Shown here one piece after another: positions 7,446 to 16,515 of a stretch of 24,757 bases of DNA. The stretch's first letter is position 1, and every line of letters starts with the position of its first letter. Source of the DNA: an uncultured Pelagibacteraceae bacterium (GTDB lineage Bacteria; Pseudomonadota; Alphaproteobacteria; Pelagibacterales; Pelagibacteraceae); contig CACAEM010000005.1 in NCBI GenBank assembly GCA_902531455.1, positions 1-24,757 of the forward strand, read 5' to 3'. The notes beneath the pieces were generated by a model, which worked only from the letters and a program-made list of their open reading frames with translations, did no database searches and was not told the DNA's origin. Position numbers and translations under genes: made by a program.

Positions 7446-9818
7446 ATGTTAGCTAATTTTTACGAAAAAAATATTATAGAAAAACCTAAGCTAGTTTTTT
7501 TGATACTAGTATTAATATTAATTACCTCTTTTTACTTCTCTAAAGATTTTCGCTTAGATGCAAGTTCAGAAACTTTATTATTAGAAAATGATCCCGATCT
7601 AAAATATCTAAATGAAATTAATGAAAGATATGGTGCAAAGGAATTTCTAGTACTCACCTACTCCCCAAAAATTAAAATGAATTCGGAAGCTTCAATTACA
7701 AATCTCTCTGCATTAAAAAATGAGTTAAAATCATTAAAATGGGTTCATAATGTTGTTACACTTTTAGATATTCCTTTATTAGAAGTAACAGATGATGGCT
7801 TAATTGAGCGTATCCAAAATTTTAAAACTTTAACAACTAAGAATATAGATAAAGACCGTGGATTTAATGAAATCTTAAACAGTCCAGTATTTAGAAACTT
7901 TGTAATAAGTGAGGACGGAAAAACAAGTGGTATCATTGTATATATAAAACCAAATAAAATAGATAAAGAGTTAAAGACCGATAAAGAATTAGAGGTTTAT
8001 AAAGATAAAATTAAAAAAGAGCGACATCAAAATATTTTAGAAATTAGAGAAGTAATAAAAAATCATAATCAAAATACACAGATTTATCTTGGGGGTATAC
8101 CAATGATAGCAGATGATATGATGACTTTTATTAAAAATGATATTGTTACTTTTGGAATCGGGGTATTACTTTTTATCATCTTAACACTTTGGTATGTATT
8201 CAGAAAAATAATTTGGATAATAATTCCGATCAGTAGCTGTTTCTTTTCGGTTGTATTTATGACAGGTTTTCTTGGTTTGGTTGGGTGGAAAGTTACAGTA
8301 ATTTCATCAAACTTTATCGCGTTAATGTTAATTCTTACAATGGCGATGAATATTCATATGAGTACTAGGTTTTTACAATTAAACAAACAGTTTCCAGAAA
8401 AGAAAAGGTTTGAAATTTTAATTTTGGCAACAAGAAAAATGATTTGGCCAATATTTTATACTGTATTAACAACGATATGTGCTTTTATGTCATTAATTTT
8501 TAGTGAAATAAAACCAATTATAGATTTTGGATGGATGATGACTTTTGGACTAATAACCTCACTAACAATTACTTTCACACTTCTTCCTACATTGTTAAGT
8601 TTTGTTCAAAACTCAAAAGTTCGATTAAATGAGGAAAAAGACTCAAAAATAACAAGATATCTTGGAATGTTAGCAATAAAAAATAAAAATTACATATTTG
8701 GTTTAACTGGGATTATTATATTTTTAAGCATATTTGGTATCTTAAAATTAGAAGTTGAAAATAGTTTCATCAATTACTTTGATAAAAATACTGAAATTTA
8801 TAAAGGTATGAAGTTAATAGATGAAAAGCTGGGTGGAACAACTCCATTAGAAGTAATTTTAAAATTTCCAAAAGATGAAGATGAAGAAACTGATAGCGAG
8901 AATGATTGGGGTGATGAGGATGAAAATGACAATAAATATTGGTTTACGAAAGATAAAATTGATAAAATTATTAGAGTTCATAATTATTTAGATGGTATTG
9001 ATGCTGTAGGTAAAGTTTTATCCTTTTCATCAATAATTGAAGTTGCAACAAAATTAAATAATAATAAACCACTTGGAACTTTGGAAATGGGAGTTCTGTA
9101 TACTAAAATTCCAGATAATATTAAAAAAGAAATAGTAGACCCATATATATCTATAAAAAATTCTGAAGCTCGAATAAGTTTAAGAATAAAAGACTCTTTA
9201 GATGGATTGAGAAGAAACGATCTGATTAATCAAATTAATTTTGATTTAGAAAATAAATTAAATATTAAAAAAGATGAATTTAAACTAGGCGGAGTGCTTA
9301 TATTATTTAATAATTTACTTCAAAGTTTATTTAAATCTCAAATTTTAACTCTTGGTTTTGTGATGGTTGGTATTTTTATTATGTTTTTAATTCTTTTTAG
9401 AAATATCAAAATTTCGTTGATAGGTATTGTACCAAATTTTATTGCAGCTTTTTTTATTCTAGGAATAATTGGTTTGGCTGGCATACCTCTAGACATGATG
9501 ACAATTACAATTGCTGCTATCACGATTGGTATTGCTGTAGATAATAGCATTCATTATATTTATAGATTTAGGGAAGAACTGGATAAAATAAAAGATTACA
9601 ATAAAACACTTAAATATTGCCATTCGACAGTAGGAGTGGCGATACTAAATACATCTATAACAATTGTATTTGGGTTTTCTATTTTAGTTTTATCTAATTT
9701 TATACCAACCATTTATTTTGGTGTCTTCACTGGGCTAGCAATGCTATTAGCTATGATATCAGTTTTAACATTATTGCCATCTTTACTTTTAGTACTCAAA
9801 CCTTTTAAGATTAAATAA
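7446..9818 (+). CDS. RND/MMPL-superfamily exporter
   Basis: This 790-residue inner-membrane protein has two repeats, each a single N-terminal transmembrane helix, a large extracytoplasmic loop and a bundle of about five helices. The second bundle contains GIAVDNSIHYIYRFRE, with the intramembrane aspartate typical of proton-driven RND transporters. The matching place in the first bundle reads AMNIHMSTRF, without an aspartate. It resembles the COG1033-type single-component exporters (MMPL group), not tripartite drug pumps. Substrate cannot be read from the sequence; lipid- or hopanoid-like cargo is known for some relatives. The second loop carries an acidic insert, residues 477-495, with 13 Asp/Glu out of 19. 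It is followed 3 bases later by the CvpA-like gene, so the two are probably co-transcribed. Confidence 0.85.
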   Translation: MLANFYEKNIIEKPKLVFLILVLILITSFYFSKDFRLDASSETLLLENDPDLKYLNEINERYGAKEFLVLTYSPKIKMNSEASITNLSALKNELKSLKWVHNVVTLLDIPLLEVTDDGLIERIQNFKTLTTKNIDKDRGFNEILNSPVFRNFVISEDGKTSGIIVYIKPNKIDKELKTDKELEVYKDKIKKERHQNILEIREVIKNHNQNTQIYLGGIPMIADDMMTFIKNDIVTFGIGVLLFIILTLWYVFRKIIWIIIPISSCFFSVVFMTGFLGLVGWKVTVISSNFIALMLILTMAMNIHMSTRFLQLNKQFPEKKRFEILILATRKMIWPIFYTVLTTICAFMSLIFSEIKPIIDFGWMMTFGLITSLTITFTLLPTLLSFVQNSKVRLNEEKDSKITRYLGMLAIKNKNYIFGLTGIIIFLSIFGILKLEVENSFINYFDKNTEIYKGMKLIDEKLGGTTPLEVILKFPKDEDEETDSENDWGDEDENDNKYWFTKDKIDKIIRVHNYLDGIDAVGKVLSFSSIIEVATKLNNNKPLGTLEMGVLYTKIPDNIKKEIVDPYISIKNSEARISLRIKDSLDGLRRNDLINQINFDLENKLNIKKDEFKLGGVLILFNNLLQSLFKSQILTLGFVMVGIFIMFLILFRNIKISLIGIVPNFIAAFFILGIIGLAGIPLDMMTITIAAITIGIAVDNSIHYIYRFREELDKIKDYNKTLKYCHSTVGVAILNTSITIVFGFSILVLSNFIPTIYFGVFTGLAMLLAMISVLTLLPSLLLVLKPFKIK

Positions 9819-9821
9819 TTA

Positions 9822-10364
9822 ATGGAAGTTGTAAAAGATTTTTTTACTGAACTATATACCTTTGATATTGTTTATTTAGTTTTCACAGCTCTATCCTTGA
9901 TCACATGTACAAAAAAAGGTTTTTTATTGAGCATTTTGTCAGCCTCTAAATGGCTTTTAGCTTATGTTGTTACTCTATTTTTATTTCCAAAAGTAAAGCC
10001 ATATTTTGAGGATATAATTGATAGTGAATATGTCCTTGATCTAGCAGTTGGTATAGGACTGTTCATAATAATTATATTTTTAATTTTATTAATAAATAAA
10101 GGAATTAATAGGGCAGTCACCTACTCTGGATTAGGAAATCTAGATAGAATCTTTGGTTTCTTTTTTGGATTTGTTAGGGCTTACGTTATAATTGTATGCA
10201 TTTATACAACTATAAATATCATCTATAACCACAAAAAATGGCCGATTAATTTAGATGATGCTTTTACATATGGATGGGTTGAAAAAGGTAGTAACTATCT
10301 TATAAAAGAATTTCCTGATAAAAAAGAATATGAAGAAACTAAAGAAAAAGTTCAAGATATATGA
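9822..10364 (+). CDS. cvpA: CvpA-family membrane protein
   Basis: This 180-residue protein has about four hydrophobic segments. The CvpA pattern is visible in KKGFLLSILSASKWLLAY near residue 28 and GNLDRIFGFFFGFVRAYVII near residue 103. CvpA was first described in colicin V production and is needed for envelope robustness in E. coli, but the biochemical function is not settled. Its tail overlaps the purF start by 35 bases in another frame, so cvpA-purF are one unit here as in many Proteobacteria. The C-terminal 30 residues are charged and probably cytoplasmic. Confidence 0.85.
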   Translation: MEVVKDFFTELYTFDIVYLVFTALSLITCTKKGFLLSILSASKWLLAYVVTLFLFPKVKPYFEDIIDSEYVLDLAVGIGLFIIIIFLILLINKGINRAVTYSGLGNLDRIFGFFFGFVRAYVIIVCIYTTINIIYNHKKWPINLDDAFTYGWVEKGSNYLIKEFPDKKEYEETKEKVQDI

Positions 10365-11799
10365 TCCTAAAATTAAGGAAGAGTGTGCTGTTTTTGGAAT
10401 AAGCAATTCTACTGATGCTTCTACCCTTGCAGCTTTAGGCTTGCATGCTCTTCAACATAGAGGACAAGAAGGTTGTGGTATTGTTTCATACGATGGAGAA
10501 AAATATCATTCAGAAAAAAGATTTGGGTTAGTTGGTGATAACTTTAACGATGAAAAAGTTTTAAAAAAACTTCCTGGAAAATACGCAATTGGTCATAATC
10601 GTTACTCTACGACAGGTGGAACTGCTTTAAGGAATGTGCAACCCTTTTTTGCTGATACAAATGCAGGTGGTATTGGTGTTGCACATAATGGTAATCTTAC
10701 AAATGCTATAACTTTAAGGAATAAATTAGTTCAGGATGGTGCTATATTTTATACAACATCTGATACTGAAACCATTGTTCAATTAATTGCAAAATCAAAA
10801 AGAGGAAAAACGATAGATAAAATCATAGATGCTATATTTCAAATTCAAGGTGGGTATGCACTTGTAATGATGACACAAAATACTCTAATAGGTGTAAGAG
10901 ATCCCTACGGAATTAGACCGTTAGTAATTGGTAAATTGAAAAACTCATATGTATTTGCCTCTGAAACATGTGCGTTTGATATTATTGGAGCAAAATTTGT
11001 AAGAGAAGTTGAAAATGGAGAAATTGTTTATGTTGAAAATGATGAATTAAAAAGTATTAAACCATTTCCACCAAAAAAAATCAGACCTTGTGTATTTGAA
11101 TACATTTATTTCTCTAGGCCAGATAGTATTTTAAACGGCAAAACTGCATATGAATATAGAAAAAACTTTGGCTTACAGTTAGCAAAAGAGGATGAGGTAG
11201 AAGCAGATCTAGTTGTACCTGTTCCAGACTCAGGTAACGCAGCTGCATTAGGATATGCTGAAGAAAAAGGTTTAAAATTTGATTTAGGTTTAATTAGAAA
11301 CCATTATGTTGGAAGGACTTTTATTGAACCATCTCAACAAATTAGAAGTTTAGGAGTTAAGTTAAAATTAAATCCAAATATTTCCGTAATTAAAGATAAA
11401 AGAATAATTCTAGTTGATGACTCACTTGTTAGAGGCACTACATCGTCAAAAATAGTGAAGATGTTATATGATTCTGGAGCAAAAGAAGTACACGTGAGAA
11501 TAGCAAGCCCAGAAATAAAATTTCCTGATTTTTATGGTGTTGATACACCAACTAAAAAAGAACTTTTGGCTGCAAATAAATCAACAGCTGAAATTTGTGA
11601 ATTCATAAAGGCAAAATCATTAAAATTCCTAAGTTTGAATGGTTTATATTTGGGAATGGGATTTGAAAAAAGAAATGAAAATTATCCACAATTAACAGAT
11701 CATCACTTTACTGGGGAATACCCTGTAAAAATAATAGACGAGCTTGGCGAAGATAAAGTAACCCAACTTTCTTTATTGAGTACCGCATCAAATAATTAA
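10330..11799 (+). CDS. purF: Amidophosphoribosyltransferase PurF
   Basis: This 489-residue enzyme catalyses the first step of purine synthesis, turning PRPP and glutamine into phosphoribosylamine. The glutaminase nucleophile is Cys19 in EECAVFGI, preceded by 18 residues that must be removed, as in the Bacillus-type enzyme. HALQHRGQEG and HNRYSTTG follow. The PRPP loop is LVDDSLVRGTT (residues 361-371). Of the four cysteines that hold the 4Fe-4S cluster in B. subtilis PurF, by my alignment from memory only Cys254 (RPC) remains. The others read Asp400 (PDFYG), Thr456 and His459 (TDHHFTG), so no cluster is expected. The start ATG lies inside cvpA; no later in-frame ATG precedes Cys19. Confidence 0.95.
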   Translation: MKKLKKKFKIYDPKIKEECAVFGISNSTDASTLAALGLHALQHRGQEGCGIVSYDGEKYHSEKRFGLVGDNFNDEKVLKKLPGKYAIGHNRYSTTGGTALRNVQPFFADTNAGGIGVAHNGNLTNAITLRNKLVQDGAIFYTTSDTETIVQLIAKSKRGKTIDKIIDAIFQIQGGYALVMMTQNTLIGVRDPYGIRPLVIGKLKNSYVFASETCAFDIIGAKFVREVENGEIVYVENDELKSIKPFPPKKIRPCVFEYIYFSRPDSILNGKTAYEYRKNFGLQLAKEDEVEADLVVPVPDSGNAAALGYAEEKGLKFDLGLIRNHYVGRTFIEPSQQIRSLGVKLKLNPNISVIKDKRIILVDDSLVRGTTSSKIVKMLYDSGAKEVHVRIASPEIKFPDFYGVDTPTKKELLAANKSTAEICEFIKAKSLKFLSLNGLYLGMGFEKRNENYPQLTDHHFTGEYPVKIIDELGEDKVTQLSLLSTASNN

Positions 11800-11800
11800 T

Positions 11801-12358
11801 ATGAAAAAAGTAAGTTTTACAGAAATGAAGAATGGTACTAAAGACGACTATCAACTTTTAGAAAAATTAGAAAGTCAATATGAAAGAAAAACTGCAGATA
11901 GAATTTTAGATTATTTAGCTTCACAAACTACTACCCTTGAAGGTTATCAGATAACGAGATTAGAACACTCGTTACAAGCTGCAACAAGAGCATATAAGAG
12001 TAAAGAAAGCGAGGAAATGATTGTAGCAACATTATTACACGATCTTGGAGATGAGTTAGCTCCAATGAACCATTCTCAATACGCGGCATCAGTAATTAAA
12101 CCTTATGTTTCAGAAAAAACTTATTGGATTATTTTACATCATGGTCTATTTCAGACTTATTATTCTGCAGAACATTTAGGTGGAGATAAAAATGCAAGAG
12201 AAAAATACAAGGATGCAGAACATTATCAAGCAACAATAGATTTTTGCGAAAAGTATGATCAATCTTCATTTGATCCAAATTATAAATCAATGACTTTAAA
12301 AGATTTTGAGCCAATGGTTAGGAATATTTTTTCAAGAAAACCTTACTACCATCATTAA
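11801..12358 (+). CDS. HD-domain protein, possibly a PhnZ/MIOX-like diiron oxygenase
   Basis: This 185-residue soluble protein has an HD fold. Candidate metal ligands are His56 (LEHSLQ), His80-Asp81 (LLHDLGD), His91 (NHSQYA), His114 (LHHG) and Asp153 (KYDQ). The order matches the six ligands of PhnZ, a mixed-valence diiron oxygenase that cleaves an aminophosphonate. It also suits ordinary HD phosphohydrolases in part. PhnZ's Tyr24 and Glu27 are replaced (by Leu46 and Tyr49 on alignment from memory) and its substrate-binding His62 is Asp84 here, so the PhnZ reaction itself is unlikely. It is one base after purF and is followed directly by the DUF255 gene, so it belongs to this operon. Function is not known; metal-dependent oxygenase or hydrolase are both open. 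Confidence 0.7.
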   Translation: MKKVSFTEMKNGTKDDYQLLEKLESQYERKTADRILDYLASQTTTLEGYQITRLEHSLQAATRAYKSKESEEMIVATLLHDLGDELAPMNHSQYAASVIKPYVSEKTYWIILHHGLFQTYYSAEHLGGDKNAREKYKDAEHYQATIDFCEKYDQSSFDPNYKSMTLKDFEPMVRNIFSRKPYYHH

Positions 12359-12359
12359 A

Positions 12360-14300
12360 TTGTCTAATATTTTAAAAAACGAAAAAAGTCCTTATCTCCA
12401 ACAACATAAAGATAACCCAGTTGATTGGTTTCCTTGGAATAAAGAAACTTTAGATAAAGCAAAAAAAGAAAAAAAACCTATATTTTTAAGTGTAGGGTAC
12501 GCAAGCTGCCATTGGTGTCATGTTATGGCCCATGAGAGTTTTGAAAACGAAGAAACTGCCAAACTAATGAACGAAAAGTTTATTAACATTAAAGTTGATA
12601 GAGAGGAAAGACCTGATTTGGATTATGTATTTCAAAAAAGCTTATCAATACTAACTGGAGCTCAAGGTGGATGGCCATTATCAATGTTTTTAGACGAAAA
12701 TGGTGTGCCATTTACAGGTGGAACGTATTTCCCTCCCAAAGAAATTCAAGGAAGACCTGACTTTAAAAAAGTCCTAAATAATGTTCATAACGTTTACAAT
12801 GAAAATAGAGAGAAAATTTTAGCTCAAGCACCTCAAGTTAAAGAAATATTCTCAAAAATTAATCAAAGATCTGCAGTTTTAAATCAACCTTTAGAGCCAT
12901 TTGTTGAAAAAATTATTAATTATTTAGATGAAAATAATGGAAGTTTCAAAGGAGCCCCGAAGTTCCCTCAATTTTATTTATTTGATACAATGTTTTACTT
13001 CTTTTTAAAGACTAAGAATAAAAATTATTTTAAGCCTGTTGAAATTTTGCTCAATAATCTTTGTTCCAAAGGTATTTATGATCAACTAGAAGGAGGAATT
13101 TCAAGATATGCTGTTGATGAAAAATGGATAATTCCTCACTTTGAAAAAATGCTTTATGACAATATCCAATTTATTGATCTCTTAACTAAATTTTATCAAA
13201 ATACAAAAAATGATTATTTTAAAAATAAACTTTTACAAACAATTCAATATTTTAATAATGAATTTAAAAACAAAGAACAATTATATGGTTCAGCATATGA
13301 TGCTGATAGCGAAGGTGTTGAAGGAAAATATTATGTTTGGTCGTATGAAGAATTAAAAAATCTTTTAAAAGAAGACATTAAATTACTAGAAAATAAGTAC
13401 GAAATTTCGGAGAGTGGTAATTTTGAAGGTAATAACATTTTGGTGGAAAAAAATTTAATACTTGATGAAGATAAAAATAAGAAAGACCAAATAAAAAATA
13501 AATTACTTAATATTAGAAGAAAAAGAATAAAACCGTTTTTTGATGATAAATCGCAAACAGATTTAAATGCATATATGCTCCAAGTTCTTCTCAAAACTTC
13601 AGTAAATTTAGACGATGAAGATTTAAAAAGTAAGACGATAGAAACAATTGAAATATTAAATAAAAAATTGCATCAAAAAATTATTCATTGTTATGAAAAT
13701 AAAGAAATAGAAACTTTTCTTGAGGACTATGTATATTATGCTTTACTCATGATAACGCTATATGAAGTTAATGCTGATAAAAAAGCTTTAGAAAAATCAA
13801 TAAAAATAATGAATGATACTTGGGAATTATTCTTTAATAAAGAAACGCAGCTGTTCCAGAAAAATATTATTAAAGATAATGATTTGTTTACAAGTCCACT
13901 AGACTTGAATGATAGCAATATACCAAATGGTAATAGTGTTTATCTACTAATTTCAAATAAATTATATTCAATTACAAATGATAAAATATGGTCTGAAAGA
14001 AATAATGTTCTTAAAAAATCATTTCATCAGGTTTTAAACTCTTATTATTCACAAATGTTTAGTTTTATTAAAACACTAGATATTTGCGATAATAGCTTAT
14101 CATTCACATTCAGTGGAACATCTCAGTCTATTAAGGAAATGCAGCTTTATTTACAAAAAGAATATCTGGGAGTTGCAACATTTGTTTACCAATTAAATAA
14201 TGATACAAAACCTAGTATTATTATATGTAAAAACCAAACTTGTTCTAACAAATTAACTAACATAAGCGAAGCTGTTGAATATCTAAGTAAGAGTGATTAA
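12360..14300 (+). CDS. DUF255 thioredoxin-fold protein (YyaL/SPATA20 family)
   Basis: With a TTG start at 12360 this is 646 residues beginning [16 protein letters not shown], which matches the family N-terminus. The start sits one base after the stop of the HD gene. The upstream in-frame TTG at 12306 would add 18 residues unlike the family. The N-terminal thioredoxin-like domain holds NPVDWFPW (19-26) and the CxxC motif Cys50-His-Trp-Cys53, then GGWPLSMFL and TYFPP. The larger C-terminal part is the alpha/alpha six-hairpin fold with APKFPQF and HFEKMLYDN. The family's function is not established; a redox or sugar-related role is suggested only by fold. Placement directly before gshA hints at thiol metabolism, but that is inference. 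Confidence 0.88.
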   Translation: MSNILKNEKSPYLQQHKDNPVDWFPWNKETLDKAKKEKKPIFLSVGYASCHWCHVMAHESFENEETAKLMNEKFINIKVDREERPDLDYVFQKSLSILTGAQGGWPLSMFLDENGVPFTGGTYFPPKEIQGRPDFKKVLNNVHNVYNENREKILAQAPQVKEIFSKINQRSAVLNQPLEPFVEKIINYLDENNGSFKGAPKFPQFYLFDTMFYFFLKTKNKNYFKPVEILLNNLCSKGIYDQLEGGISRYAVDEKWIIPHFEKMLYDNIQFIDLLTKFYQNTKNDYFKNKLLQTIQYFNNEFKNKEQLYGSAYDADSEGVEGKYYVWSYEELKNLLKEDIKLLENKYEISESGNFEGNNILVEKNLILDEDKNKKDQIKNKLLNIRRKRIKPFFDDKSQTDLNAYMLQVLLKTSVNLDDEDLKSKTIETIEILNKKLHQKIIHCYENKEIETFLEDYVYYALLMITLYEVNADKKALEKSIKIMNDTWELFFNKETQLFQKNIIKDNDLFTSPLDLNDSNIPNGNSVYLLISNKLYSITNDKIWSERNNVLKKSFHQVLNSYYSQMFSFIKTLDICDNSLSFTFSGTSQSIKEMQLYLQKEYLGVATFVYQLNNDTKPSIIICKNQTCSNKLTNISEAVEYLSKSD

Positions 14301-14309
14301 ATCATTAAT

Positions 14310-15599
14310 ATGAATAAAGATAACATAATAGATCATTTTAAATCAGGAATTAAGGAGCCTATTAATACTAAAATTGGTGTTGAGCACGAAAAATTCCTTT
14401 TCTATAAGATGAATAATAAAAGAATTAATTATTCTACAATTAAAGAGATTTTCAAAATTTTATATGAATTTGGTTGGAAACCATCATATGAAGGTGAGAA
14501 TGTTATAGCACTAAATAAAGATAATAAGAGTATAACTTTAGAACCAGGTAATCAAGTTGAGCTTGCAGGTGCTCAATTAACTAATATTCATGAAGTTTGC
14601 TCTGAAGCTAATAATTATTTATTTGAACTTAAACAAGTTGTTGAAAAATTAGATTTAAAAATAGTAAGTGCTGGATTTGATCCAATATCTAAGTTGTCTG
14701 AAATTCCAAATAATCCTAAAAAAAGATATGAAGTAATGACAAAGGATATGCCTAAAGGTGGGTCGCTTAGTTTAGATATGATGTATAGAACATCCGGGAC
14801 ACAGCTAAATCTAGACTACACGTCTGAAAATGATTTTGTTAAAAAGTTTAAATTAGCAAATAGTTTAGTTCCATTAAGTATTGCACTTTTTGCAAACTCA
14901 TCAATTGTTGAAAAAAAAGATAGTAAATATTTATCATACCGATCAAAAGTATGGCAAGAAACTTCAAGAGGTGGTCTTCCAGAAATTTTTTTAGAAAATG
15001 TTGATTTTGAAAAATATGCTGATTTTGTAATAGATTATCCAATACTGTTTATAAAAAAAGATGATAAATATTTATCTGGTAAAAATTATAAATTTTCTGA
15101 TTATATGAATGGTAATATTCAAGAAATAAATAAATCTTTACCAAGTATTGACGATCTTGGATTGCATTTAAGTACTATATTTACTGAGAATAGATTAAAA
15201 CAATATATTGAATTGAGATCTATGGACACTTGTGGTTGGAACTGTATCTGCGCTGGTCCTGCTTTTTTTACTGGACTTTTATATGGTAATTTAGACGAAG
15301 CATTAGAATTTATTTCAAAATGGGAAAAGAAAGATTTATTAAATGCGTATAAAGATGCGCCTATGAAAGGACTTAATACAAATTTAATTGGTAAAGATAT
15401 GATTTATTGGATCTCTAACTTGTTAAAAATTGCCGAAAAAGGCTTAGAAAAAAGAGATTTTATTGGAAAAAGTGGGACAAACGAAACAAAATACTTGGAA
15501 CATCTAAATAAGATTATCAATAATAAAGAAACAGTCGCCAGCCATGTTATAAATAAATTCTCTAAATTTCAAAATTTAGAAGATTTATATGACAAATAA
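14310..15599 (+). CDS. gshA: Glutamate-cysteine ligase (plant/alphaproteobacterial type)
   Basis: This 429-residue enzyme joins glutamate and cysteine with ATP, the first and usually limiting step of glutathione synthesis. It shows IGVEHEKFLF (residues 22-31, with metal/ATP-site Glu25 and Glu27), LEPGNQVELAGAQL, GGSLSLDMMYRTSGTQ and ELRSMDTCGW. These are hallmarks of the class shared by plants and alphaproteobacteria, not the E. coli GshA class. The last 11 bases overlap the gshB start, so the two glutathione enzymes are coupled. Only 9 bases separate it from the DUF255 gene. Confidence 0.93.
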   Translation: MNKDNIIDHFKSGIKEPINTKIGVEHEKFLFYKMNNKRINYSTIKEIFKILYEFGWKPSYEGENVIALNKDNKSITLEPGNQVELAGAQLTNIHEVCSEANNYLFELKQVVEKLDLKIVSAGFDPISKLSEIPNNPKKRYEVMTKDMPKGGSLSLDMMYRTSGTQLNLDYTSENDFVKKFKLANSLVPLSIALFANSSIVEKKDSKYLSYRSKVWQETSRGGLPEIFLENVDFEKYADFVIDYPILFIKKDDKYLSGKNYKFSDYMNGNIQEINKSLPSIDDLGLHLSTIFTENRLKQYIELRSMDTCGWNCICAGPAFFTGLLYGNLDEALEFISKWEKKDLLNAYKDAPMKGLNTNLIGKDMIYWISNLLKIAEKGLEKRDFIGKSGTNETKYLEHLNKIINNKETVASHVINKFSKFQNLEDLYDK

Positions 15600-16515
15600 A
15601 ATAATAGGCATACAAGGCGATAAATTAGATAAAATAAATATATCTTCTGATACATCAATATTTTTAGCTCATGAAGCTCAGAAACTAGGATATAAAATAT
15701 TTTATTATACTCCTTCAAACTTATCCATCATCAAAAATAAAATATTTGCAAATGGAGTATTTGTAAAATTTAATTATGAGAGAAAAAAATTTTATAAAAT
15801 TTATAAAAAACAAAAAATTGACGTTGAAAATCTCAAATTTATTTTAATTAGGCAGGATCCCCCATTTAATTCAGAATATTTAATAACCACTCTTATTTTA
15901 GATAGCTTAAAAAAAGTAAAAGTAATAAATAATCCAACTGCTATCAGAAATGTATCAGAAAAATTGTATTCAAAACATTTTATCAAATTTATGCCTAATA
16001 CTTTATTTTCAAATAGTATTGTAGAAGCTAAGAAGTTTTATAAACAAAATAAAACTATGATTATGAAACCTATTAATGGATACGGTGGCAATCAAATTCA
16101 TCTAATTAAAAATAGGTTTAATAAAAAACTTATTACAAATTTTTTAAATAAAAATGGCCATTCAATGTTTCAAAAATTTTTAAAAAATATTTCTAGAGGA
16201 GATAAAAGAGTTTTTATTATTAATGGTAAAGTGTGTGGTGCAATTTCAAGAGTTCCTAAAAAAGGTTCATATTTGAGTAATATGAGCAAGGGTGCTGTGC
16301 CTAAGCTTACTAAACTTACAAAACAAGAATTAAAAATTTCAAAAATTATTGGAAAAAAATTAAAGAATGATAATATTTATTTTGCTGGAATTGACTTCAT
16401 AGATCAGAAACTAAATGGAGATATTAATGTTACGTCTCCTACTGGATTAAAAACGTACTATGACCTTTCTAAAATCAATCTTGCTAAGATATTTTGGAAG
16501 GGTTTAAGAGCTTGA
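15589..16515 (+). CDS. gshB: Glutathione synthetase
   Basis: This 308-residue ATP-grasp enzyme adds glycine to gamma-glutamylcysteine. The N-terminal domain has INISSDTSIFLAHEAQKLGY and RQDPPFN, both classic GshB positions. The ATP-grasp part has MKPINGYGG, SRGDKRVFIINGKVCGA and INVTSPTG near the C-terminus. In E. coli the metal-binding segment reads EINVTSP; here it is Asp278-Ile-Asn280, a conservative Glu-to-Asp change. The length is close to the family norm. The protein is lysine- and asparagine-rich, consistent with the A/T bias. It overlaps gshA at its start and the next gene at its stop. Confidence 0.92.
   Translation: MTNKIIGIQGDKLDKINISSDTSIFLAHEAQKLGYKIFYYTPSNLSIIKNKIFANGVFVKFNYERKKFYKIYKKQKIDVENLKFILIRQDPPFNSEYLITTLILDSLKKVKVINNPTAIRNVSEKLYSKHFIKFMPNTLFSNSIVEAKKFYKQNKTMIMKPINGYGGNQIHLIKNRFNKKLITNFLNKNGHSMFQKFLKNISRGDKRVFIINGKVCGAISRVPKKGSYLSNMSKGAVPKLTKLTKQELKISKIIGKKLKNDNIYFAGIDFIDQKLNGDINVTSPTGLKTYYDLSKINLAKIFWKGLRA

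Noticed and set aside
12306..12359. Upstream TTG start for the DUF255 gene
   Set aside because: It adds 18 residues overlapping the HD gene that do not fit the family N-terminus; TTG 12360 gives the expected one.
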